DNA of 64,000 nucleotides from Kitasatospora sp. NA04385 (GTDB taxonomy: Bacteria; Actinomycetota; Actinomycetes; Streptomycetales; Streptomycetaceae). The translations under genes were made by a program, and so were the position numbers. Below the pieces are notes generated by a model. That model searched no databases, had not been told where the DNA came from, and worked only from the letters and a program-made list of their open reading frames with translations. The DNA is taken from positions 5,775,155 to 5,839,154 of the forward strand of contig NZ_CP054919.1 in the NCBI RefSeq assembly GCF_013364235.1, written 5' to 3'. Of the stretch, positions 22,849 through 32,345 are shown in pieces (position 1 is the first letter of the stretch; every line of letters starts with the position of its first letter).

Positions 22849-24939
22849 GTGCGTCCCATCACGAGTATCGAGCGGTCCGTGGCGCCCTTCGAGGTCGTCA
22901 GCCCCTACCAGCCCAACGGTGACCAGCCGGCGGCCATCGCCGAGCTGGAGCGCCGCGTCCGCGCCGGCGAGAAGGACGTCGTCCTGCTCGGCGCGACCGG
23001 CACCGGCAAGTCGGCCACCACGGCCTGGATGATCGAGAAGCTGCAGCGCCCCACCCTGGTGATGGCGCCGAACAAGACGCTGGCCGCCCAGCTGGCCAAC
23101 GAGTTCCGCGAGCTGCTGCCGAACAACGCGGTCGAGTACTTCGTCTCGTACTACGACTACTACCAGCCCGAGGCGTACGTCCCGCAGACGGACACCTACA
23201 TCGAGAAGGACTCCTCGATCAACGAGGAGGTCGAGCGGCTGCGCCACTCCGCCACCAACAGCCTGCTCACCCGGCGGGACGTGATCGTGGTGGCCTCGGT
23301 CTCCTGCATCTACGGCCTCGGCACCCCGCAGGAGTACGTGGACCGGATGGTCCGCCTCAAGGTCGGCGAGGAGGTCGACCGGGACGCCCTGCTGCGCCGC
23401 TTCGTCGACATCCAGTACACCCGCAACGACCTGGCGTTCACCCGCGGCACCTTCCGGGTCCGCGGCGACACCGTGGAGATCTTCCCGGTGTACGAGGAGC
23501 TCGCCGTCCGGATCGAGATGTTCGGCGACGAGATCGAGGCGCTGTACACGCTGCACCCGCTGACCGGCGAGGTGATCAGCCAGGACGACTCGGTCTACGT
23601 CTTCCCGGCCTCGCACTACGTGGCGGGCCCGGAGCGGATGGAGCGGGCGATCACCGGCATCGAGGCCGAGCTGGAGCAGAGCCTGGCCCGGATGGAGAAG
23701 CAGGGCAAACTGCTGGAGGCCCAGCGGCTGCGGATGCGCACCACGTACGACATCGAGATGCTCCGCCAGATCGGCACCTGCTCGGGCGTGGAGAACTACT
23801 CGATGCACTTCGACGGCCGCGAGCCCGGCTCCCCGCCGAACACCCTGCTCGACTACTTCCCGGAGGACTTCCTCCTGGTCATCGACGAGTCGCACGTCAC
23901 CGTCCCGCAGATCGGCGCGATGTACGAGGGCGACGCCTCGCGCAAGCGCACGCTGGTCGAGCACGGCTTCCGGCTGCCCTCGGCGATGGACAACCGGCCG
24001 CTGAAGTGGGAGGAGTTCCAGGAGCGGATCGGCCAGACCGTCTACCTGTCGGCCACCCCCGGCAAGTACGAGCTGGCCCGCGGCGACGGCCAGGTCGAGC
24101 AGATCATCCGGCCGACCGGCCTGATCGACCCCGAGGTGATCGTCAAGCCCACCGAGGGCCAGATCGACGACCTGGTGCACGAGATCCGGCAGCGGGTGGA
24201 GAAGGACGAGCGGGTCCTGGTCACCACGCTCACCAAGAAGATGGCCGAGGACCTCACCGACTACTTCCTCGGCCTCGACATCCGGGTCCGCTACCTGCAC
24301 AGCGACGTCGACACGCTGCGCCGGATCGAGCTGCTGCGCGAGCTGCGGGCCGGCGAGTACGACGTGCTGGTCGGCATCAACCTGCTCCGCGAGGGCCTCG
24401 ACCTGCCCGAGGTCTCGCTGGTCGCGATCCTGGACGCGGACAAGGAGGGCTTCCTGCGCTCCGGCACCTCGCTGATCCAGACCATCGGCCGCGCCGCGCG
24501 CAACGTCTCCGGCCAGGTGCACATGTACGCGGACAAGATCACCCCGGCGATGGACCTGGCGATCGGCGAGACCAACCGCCGGCGCGCCGTCCAGCAGGCG
24601 TACAACGAGGAGCACGGGATCGACCCGCAGCCGCTGCGGAAGAAGATCGGCGACCTGCTCTCCACCATGGCGGGGGAGGACGTCGACACCGAGGAGCTGC
24701 TCGCCACCGGCTACCGGCAGCAGGGCAAGGGGAAGGCGCCGGTCCCGGCGCTGGGCATCGACCGCAAGCCGGCCAAGAGCCTGCCCGCGGCCGAACTCGC
24801 CGAGCTGATCCAGGACATGACCGACCGGATGCACACCGCCGCGGCCGAGCTGCAGTTCGAGGTGGCGGCCCGGCTGCGCGACGAGGTCAAGGAGCTCAAG
24901 CGCGAACTGCGGCAGATGCGGGAGGCCGGAATGGCCTGA
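22849..24939 (+). CDS. uvrB: Excinuclease ABC subunit B
   Basis: A 696-residue UvrB, the DNA-loading helicase-like subunit of nucleotide excision repair. Walker A is VLLGATGTGKSATTAW, the beta-hairpin segment is FVSYYDYYQPEAYVPQTDTY, motif DESH is in LLVIDESHVT, and helicase motif VI is QTIGRAARN. The C-terminal UVR domain that contacts UvrC is at about 655-690 (LQFEVAARLRDEVKELKREL). The GTG at 22849 gives the conserved start RPITSIERSVAPFEVVSPY and coincides with the expected +1 of the promoter at 22819. A hairpin terminator follows. Confidence 0.98.
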   Translation: MRPITSIERSVAPFEVVSPYQPNGDQPAAIAELERRVRAGEKDVVLLGATGTGKSATTAWMIEKLQRPTLVMAPNKTLAAQLANEFRELLPNNAVEYFVSYYDYYQPEAYVPQTDTYIEKDSSINEEVERLRHSATNSLLTRRDVIVVASVSCIYGLGTPQEYVDRMVRLKVGEEVDRDALLRRFVDIQYTRNDLAFTRGTFRVRGDTVEIFPVYEELAVRIEMFGDEIEALYTLHPLTGEVISQDDSVYVFPASHYVAGPERMERAITGIEAELEQSLARMEKQGKLLEAQRLRMRTTYDIEMLRQIGTCSGVENYSMHFDGREPGSPPNTLLDYFPEDFLLVIDESHVTVPQIGAMYEGDASRKRTLVEHGFRLPSAMDNRPLKWEEFQERIGQTVYLSATPGKYELARGDGQVEQIIRPTGLIDPEVIVKPTEGQIDDLVHEIRQRVEKDERVLVTTLTKKMAEDLTDYFLGLDIRVRYLHSDVDTLRRIELLRELRAGEYDVLVGINLLREGLDLPEVSLVAILDADKEGFLRSGTSLIQTIGRAARNVSGQVHMYADKITPAMDLAIGETNRRRAVQQAYNEEHGIDPQPLRKKIGDLLSTMAGEDVDTEELLATGYRQQGKGKAPVPALGIDRKPAKSLPAAELAELIQDMTDRMHTAAAELQFEVAARLRDEVKELKRELRQMREAGMA

Positions 24940-24952
24940 TCCGGTGTCAGTT

Positions 24953-24986
24953 CCGCCGGGCGGGCGGATAAATCCCCGCCCGGCGG
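24953..24986 (+). terminator. uvrB terminator
   Basis: CCGCCGGGCGGG (24953-24964) and CCCGCCCGGCGG (24975-24986) form a perfect 12-bp stem with a ten-base loop 14 bases past the stop. Confidence 0.85.
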
Positions 24987-25153
24987 GCACCGGTGTGTCG
25001 TAGTTTGGCCACAGTCCACTCCCACCCGAGGTGCGGCGGTCGAGCGTCGGCGTAGGGTGGGGCGCGGTCCGCCCGGAGCGCGAACGTTCCGGGTGCGGCC
25101 GGGTGTGCGACGAGGAGTCCGGGCGGGGCCCGGGGGAAGCAGAGGTCGGCAGC

Positions 25154-25738
25154 GTGTCCGTGAACCTGGCCAAGGGCCAGAGCGTCAGCCTGTTGAAGTC
25201 CACCGGCGAGACTCTGACCGTGGTCCGGATGGGCCTCGGGTGGAAGTCCGCCCCGCGCAAGCGCGGCTTCTTCAGCCGCCGTCCCCGCGAGATCGACCTC
25301 GACGCGTCCGCCCTGCTGTACGACGGCAAGGTGATGAGCGACGTGGTGTTCTTCTCGCACCTGGTGAGCAACGAGGGCTCGGTGCAGCACACCGGCGACA
25401 ACCTGGTCGGCGGGGCGGGGGCGGGCGGCGACGACGAGAGCATCCTGGTCGACCTGGCCAAGGTGCCGCGCCGGGTCACCCAGATCGTCTTCACCGTCAG
25501 CTCGTACACCGGCCAGAACTTCACGGAGGTGCAGAACGCGCACTGCCGGCTGGTCGACGAGACCACCGGCCGGGAGCTGGCCCGCTACGAGCTGGCCGGC
25601 GGCGGCCCGCACACCGGGCAGATCATGGCCAAGGTCGAGCGGGACGGCGAGGGCGGCTGGAAGATGACCGCGATCGGCGCCCCCGCCAGCGGCCGCACCT
25701 TCCGGGACATGCTGCCCTTCATCGAGCCGTTCCTCTGA
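25154..25738 (+). CDS. TerD family protein
   Basis: A 194-residue TerD-domain protein. It starts SVNLAKGQSVSLLKSTGETL, has acidic calcium-site segments (EIDLDASALLYD and GDDESILVDLAKVP), the VVFFSHLVSNEGSVQHTGDN core, and ends RTFRDMLPFIEPFL. TerD proteins bind calcium and act in tellurite/stress phenotypes with TerC-type membrane proteins; a TerC gene follows 246 bases downstream, which suggests a functional link. The GTG at 25154 is chosen for the family start; upstream DNA 24990-25153 is GC-rich with TAGGGT near 25052 as a possible -10. Confidence 0.92.
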   Translation: MSVNLAKGQSVSLLKSTGETLTVVRMGLGWKSAPRKRGFFSRRPREIDLDASALLYDGKVMSDVVFFSHLVSNEGSVQHTGDNLVGGAGAGGDDESILVDLAKVPRRVTQIVFTVSSYTGQNFTEVQNAHCRLVDETTGRELARYELAGGGPHTGQIMAKVERDGEGGWKMTAIGAPASGRTFRDMLPFIEPFL

Positions 25739-25776
25739 CCGTTCCGGCGCCCGTCGGCCCCTCCCGCGCAAGGGAC

Positions 25777-25794
25777 TTCTTTACCTTCTTTACC
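25777..25794 (+). repeat. Tandem nine-base pyrimidine repeat upstream of the terC riboswitch
   Basis: TTCTTTACC occurs twice in a row (25777-25785, 25786-25794), followed by TTCC, and a related TTAACCTTC lies at 25812-25820. The pyrimidine-rich tract is unusual for this genome and lies where the promoter of the riboswitch RNA should be. Confidence 0.6.
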
Positions 25795-25821
25795 TTCCCT
25801 TGGTCTTCCTGTTAACCTTCT

Positions 25822-25980
25822 GGGAGCGGAGGGGAGTATTCCCCGTTCAGCGACCCCGTCATCACGGGCGCCCATCGCGGTGCCCCGGGGCGCTGGCCGT
25901 GCGGTGCCCGCCGGGTGGCGGGCCGCGCGGCGGAAGAGACCTCCGGCAGTGACGATTGTTCGCCTATCTGCCGGAGGAGC
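25822..25980 (+). promoter_or_regulatory. yybP-ykoY manganese riboswitch with RBS-sequestering expression platform
   Basis: The 5' part has the hallmark GGGGAGTA (25831-25838), a central GTCATCACG segment, and a 3' GGAAGAGACCTCC end. The P1 stem can form between CGGAGG (25827-25832) and CCTCCG (25940-25945). The same 3' strand, CCTCCGGCAG (25940-25949), is exactly complementary to CTGCCGGAGG (25968-25977), which contains the terC Shine-Dalgarno sequence. The two pairings exclude each other: ligand-stabilised P1 would free the ribosome binding site, and without ligand the site would be buried. This predicts a translational ON switch for Mn2+, as known for TerC-type genes elsewhere. Confidence 0.85.
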
Positions 25981-25984
25981 AGAC

Positions 25985-26968
25985 ATGGACGTATCCGCGG
26001 GCCTGTGGGCCGGCACCATCGCGGTGCTGATCGCCCTGGTGGTGGCCGACTTCTTCATCGGCGGCCGCAAGCCGCACGAGGTCTCCGTCAAGGAGGCCGG
26101 CATCTGGACGGCGGTCTGGGTGGCCCTGGCCGTGCTGTTCGGCGGCTTCCTCTGGTGGTACGGCGGCGGGAGGCCGGCCGGCGAGTTCTTCGCCGGGTAC
26201 GTCACCGAGAAGTCGCTCAGCGTCGACAACCTGTTCGTGTTCATCCTGATCATGGGCAAGTTCGCGGTGCCCAGGATCTACCAGCAGCGGGTGCTGATGT
26301 TCGGCGTGATCATCGCCCTGGTGCTGCGGGCGGTCTTCATCGCCGGCGGCGCGGCGCTGGTCTCCCAGTTCTCCTGGGTCTTCTACGGCTTCGGCGCGTT
26401 CCTGGTCTGGACGGCCTGGAAGCTGATCAAGGAGGCCAGGGCGGAGGAGGAAGAGGAGGAGTTCGAGGAGAACCGCCTGCTCAAGTCGATCGAGCGGCGC
26501 TTCCCGTCCACCGACCGGTACCACGGCACCAAGCTGCTGGTCCGGGAGGGCGGCCGCCGGCTGATGACGCCGATGCTGATCGTGATGCTGGCGATCGGCA
26601 CCACCGACGTGCTGTTCGCGCTCGACTCGATCCCGGCGATCTTCGGCCTCACCCAGGACCCGTACATCGTCTTCACCGCCAACGCCTTCGCGCTGATGGG
26701 CCTGCGCCAGCTGTACTTCCTGATCGGCGGCCTGCTGAAGAAGCTGGTCCACCTGTCCTACGGCCTGTCGGTGATCCTCGGCTTCATCGGCGTCAAGCTG
26801 GTCCTGCACGCGCTGCACGAGAGCGGCGTGCACGTGCCCGAGATCAGCATCCCGGTCTCGCTGGCCGTCATCGTGCTGACCCTGGCGGTCACCACCGTCA
26901 CCAGCCTGGTCGCCGCGAGGAAGCAGGCGGCCGCGGAGGCCGCCGAGCCGGAGAAGGTCGACGCCTGA
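25985..26968 (+). CDS. TerC/Alx family integral membrane protein
   Basis: A 327-residue polytopic protein with about seven to nine membrane helices. Family motifs are VVADFFIGGRKPHEVSVKEA, the helix with SLSVDNLFVFILIMG, and TTDVLFALDSIPAIFGLTQD; the two Asp-containing helices are conserved in TerC/Alx. A cytoplasmic loop after helix 4 carries an acidic run of Glu residues (about 150-160). Bacterial relatives export manganese during protein secretion. This fits the upstream Mn riboswitch, which would raise synthesis when Mn is high. ATG 25985 follows the ribosome binding site GGAGGAG. A strong terminator follows. Confidence 0.93.
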   Translation: MDVSAGLWAGTIAVLIALVVADFFIGGRKPHEVSVKEAGIWTAVWVALAVLFGGFLWWYGGGRPAGEFFAGYVTEKSLSVDNLFVFILIMGKFAVPRIYQQRVLMFGVIIALVLRAVFIAGGAALVSQFSWVFYGFGAFLVWTAWKLIKEARAEEEEEEFEENRLLKSIERRFPSTDRYHGTKLLVREGGRRLMTPMLIVMLAIGTTDVLFALDSIPAIFGLTQDPYIVFTANAFALMGLRQLYFLIGGLLKKLVHLSYGLSVILGFIGVKLVLHALHESGVHVPEISIPVSLAVIVLTLAVTTVTSLVAARKQAAAEAAEPEKVDA

Positions 26969-26973
26969 CCCGC

Positions 26974-27013
26974 CCGCGGGGCCCCGCCGGACTCGTCCGG
27001 CGGGGCCCCGCGG
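26974..27013. terminator. Strong bidirectional terminator terC / MBL gene
   Basis: A 19-bp perfect stem runs from 26974-26992 to 26995-27013 with an almost closed loop. It lies between convergent genes, five bases after the terC stop and four before the MBL stop. Confidence 0.92.
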
Positions 27014-27016
27014 CGT

Positions 27017-27670
27017 TCACCAGCCGCGCTCGCGCCACTCGGGCAGGTGCGGGCGCTCGGCGCCCAGCGTGGTGTCGTCGCCGTGGCCGGGGTAGACCCA
27101 GGTCTCGTCCGGGAGGACGTCGAAGACCTTCTCGTTGACGTCCCGGAACAGCGAGTCGAACGCGGCCGGGTCGCCCCAGGTGTTGCCGACCCCGCCCGGG
27201 AAGAGGCAGTCGCCGGTGAACAGGTGCGGGTGGCCCTGCGGGTCGTCGTAGAGCAGCACGATCGCGCCGGGGGTGTGGCCTACCAGGTGGCGCACCGTCA
27301 GCTCGACCTGCCCGAAGCGCAGCACCGAGCCGTCCTCCAGCGGCAGGTCGGTGGGCACCTCGATGCCCTCCGCGTCGATCCGCCCGGCCATGGTGCGGGC
27401 GCCGGTGACGGCCACCACCTCGGCCAGCGCGCCCCAGTGGTCGCGGTGCCGGTGGGTGGTGACCACCGCGGCCAGCCGGGGGCCGACCGTCTCCAGCAGC
27501 ACCGGCGCGTCGGCCGCCGCGTCGATCAGCAGCTGCTCGTCGGTGGCCCGGCAGCGCAGCAGGTAGGCGTTGTTGTCGTGCGGACCGACCGCGACCTTGG
27601 TGATGATCAGGTGGGCCAGCTCCCGGACGTCCGGTGCCCCGCCGACCTTCACCGCTCCGTGGTACGTCAT
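27017..27670 (-). CDS. MBL-fold metallo-hydrolase
   Basis: A 217-residue metallo-beta-lactamase-fold hydrolase, glyoxalase II-like. The metal motif reads TTHRHRDHWGAL (an HxHxDH variant), with further ligands in HLVGHTPGAI, FTGDCLFPGG and VYPGHGDDT. ATG 27670 has GGAG at ideal spacing. It is followed on the same strand by no gene and preceded by a mycothiol-dependent-type gene 47 bases upstream, so a thiol-ester detoxification role is plausible but not shown. Confidence 0.9.
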   Translation of the reverse strand: MTYHGAVKVGGAPDVRELAHLIITKVAVGPHDNNAYLLRCRATDEQLLIDAAADAPVLLETVGPRLAAVVTTHRHRDHWGALAEVVAVTGARTMAGRIDAEGIEVPTDLPLEDGSVLRFGQVELTVRHLVGHTPGAIVLLYDDPQGHPHLFTGDCLFPGGVGNTWGDPAAFDSLFRDVNEKVFDVLPDETWVYPGHGDDTTLGAERPHLPEWRERGW

Positions 27671-27716
27671 CACACAGCTCCTCGCTCGTTGCCCGGCCCC
27701 CGTCAACCGTCCCCCA

Positions 27717-28517
27717 TCATCCCATCGGGGGGAGCTCGGGCAGGGCGGTTCGGGGGTCGACCAGGCCCTCGCCGCCGCGGTGGACCCGGAGGCCGTCCCC
27801 GTCCGCGCGGCCGGACAGCCAGCCGGTGAGCGCCCGCACCGGGCCCTCCGCGGTCAGCCCGGGCGCGCTGCCGCCGGCGCCGCCGATCCGGACCTCCAGG
27901 CCGGCGTCCTCGGCGACCAGCAGCACGCCGGGCAGCTCCGGATCGGCGCCGAGGTGCTCGCCCAGGCGCCGGAACTCGGCGACGGCGAACGGCTCCGGCC
28001 AGTGCGCCGGGGTGTAGCCGGCGTTCAGGTCGACGTGGTGGTACTCCAGCTCGGCCAGCCGCCGCGAGGGGATCTGCCAGGCCGGGAAGACGTAGCCGGA
28101 GCGGTGGGTGATCGGGACGGTCCAGTGCTCGGGGTCGAGCAGCGCGGCGGCCTCCAGGAAGCGCTGCTGGCTGGCCCTGATGTCGGCGACCTGCTCGTCC
28201 AGCGGGCGCCCGGCGCCGGCCTCGATGCCGGCGTCCCGGCTCTGCGGGGAGGCGTACTGCGGCACGTCCTGTCCGGTGCGGGCGCCGGTCAGCAGGTTGA
28301 CCAGGGAGTCCGCGTTGCGGGCGAGGTGGGCCAGCACGTGCCCGCGGGTCCAGCCGGGCAGGCCGGAGGGCTCGGACACCCCGGCGGGCGCCAGCTCGGC
28401 GAGGGTGTGCAGCAGCAGCTCGGTGCTCTCGGCGGTGGCCCGCAGCTGTTCGGCGGCGGTGGCGGCGGCGGTCGCGGGGTCGGTGACGGCCGCGGGGCCG
28501 GTGGTGGGGTCGCTCAT
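27717..28517 (-). CDS. Maleylpyruvate isomerase-family, mycothiol-dependent-type protein
   Basis: A 266-residue DinB-like protein of the mycothiol-dependent maleylpyruvate isomerase family. Landmarks are LPGWTRGHVLAHLARNADSL, which carries the first metal His, RLAELEYHHVDLNAGY with the Glu and second His, and a C-terminal SCP-like domain with LTGWLSGRADGDGL. The substrate is unknown; many homologues are general mycothiol S-transferases. ATG 28517. The gene lies with an MBL hydrolase and is divergent from uvrA. Confidence 0.88.
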   Translation of the reverse strand: MSDPTTGPAAVTDPATAAATAAEQLRATAESTELLLHTLAELAPAGVSEPSGLPGWTRGHVLAHLARNADSLVNLLTGARTGQDVPQYASPQSRDAGIEAGAGRPLDEQVADIRASQQRFLEAAALLDPEHWTVPITHRSGYVFPAWQIPSRRLAELEYHHVDLNAGYTPAHWPEPFAVAEFRRLGEHLGADPELPGVLLVAEDAGLEVRIGGAGGSAPGLTAEGPVRALTGWLSGRADGDGLRVHRGGEGLVDPRTALPELPPMG

Positions 28518-28627
28518 CGGGCGGTGCCTTTCGACGGTCGGTGGTGCGGGTCGAGGCGGTGCAGAGACGGTGCGGCGGGTGGTGCGGGCGGTGGTGCGGC
28601 GGGCGGTCCGGGCGTTGCCCGGGCCGG

Positions 28628-28650
28628 TTGTCAGTCGTTGACGCTACCGT
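28628..28650 (+). promoter_or_regulatory. RecA-NDp/PafBC-type promoter of uvrA
   Basis: TTGTCAGTC (28628-28636), eight bases, TACCGT (28645-28650): eight of nine bases of the upstream element and the TANNNT -10 match the LexA-independent damage promoter consensus. It implies a leader of about 160 bases before the uvrA GTG; nothing else is recognised in 28651-28817 apart from a ribosome binding site. Confidence 0.7.
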
Positions 28651-28817
28651 CGAGCGCGGGTGCCGTTCACCCGTCCGGGTGGCTTCGGCTGGACAGGCTC
28701 AGATTCGAACGAATGAGCTAGTACGCTGGCAGGCGCATCCTGGAAGAAGCACGAAGAAGCACACCCCCTCTCCTCCCTTCGACCCTCCCTTCGACCCGGA
28801 GAAAGGCGCCAGTAGCA

Positions 28818-31694
<2,877 letters not shown>

Positions 31695-31709
31695 CCGCCG
31701 CGCGCGGCC

Positions 31710-31750
31710 GGGCCCGCCCCGAGAGCCTCCGCGGCTCCCCGGGCGGGCCC
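31710..31750 (+). terminator. uvrA terminator
   Basis: GGGCCCGCCC (31710-31719) pairs with GGGCGGGCCC (31741-31750), with an inner GAGCC/GGCTC stem, 16 bases past the uvrA stop. Confidence 0.85.
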
Positions 31751-31800
31751 GTCCGCGCGTGCTAGGTTGCTGGCGCCAAAACCCGCACCGAGGAGCCCCG

Positions 31801-32220
31801 ATGACCGAGCCCACCGCCTCCCGCCGTACCGTCCTGTGCTGCGCGGCCGTCGCGCTCGCGGGGGCCACCGCCGCGGGCTGCTCCTCCTCCTCCGGCGGCG
31901 GCAAGGAGGAGCCGAAGTCCGCCGGCCCGGTCGACCTCGGCCCCGCCGCGGACGTGCCGGTCGGCGGCGGCAAGGTGTACAAGGAGCAGGCCGTCGTGGT
32001 CACGCAGCCGGCCGCGGGGGAGTACAAGGCGTTCAGCGCGAAGTGCACGCACGCCGGGTGCCTGGTCAACGGGGTGGTCAAGGAGCAGATCCAGTGCCTG
32101 TGCCACGGCAGCCGGTTCGGGATCGCCGACGGCGCGGTGCAGGACGGCCCGGCGCCCTCGCCGCTGCCCGCCTACCGGGTCGCGGTGCAGAACGGGAACC
32201 TCCAGGTCACCAAGGGCTGA
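31801..32220 (+). CDS. Rieske [2Fe-2S] lipoprotein
   Basis: A 139-residue exported Rieske protein. The N-terminus has twin arginines (SRRTVL) followed by a hydrophobic stretch and a lipobox ending AAGC (Cys about 27), so it is probably exported by Tat and lipidated. The cluster motifs are CTHAGC and CLCHGSRFG, giving two Cys and two His ligands plus the structural Cys pair. It likely serves as a membrane-anchored electron carrier; the partner is unknown. ATG 31801 is preceded by GAGGAG, with a TAGGTT -10 candidate near 31762. It sits between uvrA and uvrC without an obvious link. Confidence 0.9.
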   Translation: MTEPTASRRTVLCCAAVALAGATAAGCSSSSGGGKEEPKSAGPVDLGPAADVPVGGGKVYKEQAVVVTQPAAGEYKAFSAKCTHAGCLVNGVVKEQIQCLCHGSRFGIADGAVQDGPAPSPLPAYRVAVQNGNLQVTKG

Positions 32221-32316
32221 CCGGCACCCGGCGCCCCCCGCGCCGGACCGGCGTCCGGACCGGCGTCCGGCCCGGGGCGCGGCCGCGGGCGTCCGACTGA
32301 CGGCGTCCGCACCGGA

Positions 32317-32339
32317 GTGTCACCGGCAGTCGGTACGGT
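32317..32339 (+). promoter_or_regulatory. RecA-NDp/PafBC-like promoter of uvrC
   Basis: GTGTCACCG (32317-32325), eight bases, TACGGT (32334-32339). Six of nine upstream-element bases and the -10 match, and the -10 is identical to that of uvrB. It ends six bases before the uvrC ATG, again suggesting a leaderless message. Confidence 0.55.
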
Positions 32340-32345
32340 AGGGGC

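Noticed and set aside
28690..28702. TTCGAACGAA upstream of uvrA as a LexA (SOS) box
   Set aside because: Only the GAAC half of the actinobacterial dyad is present; the second half GTTC is missing at the required spacing.
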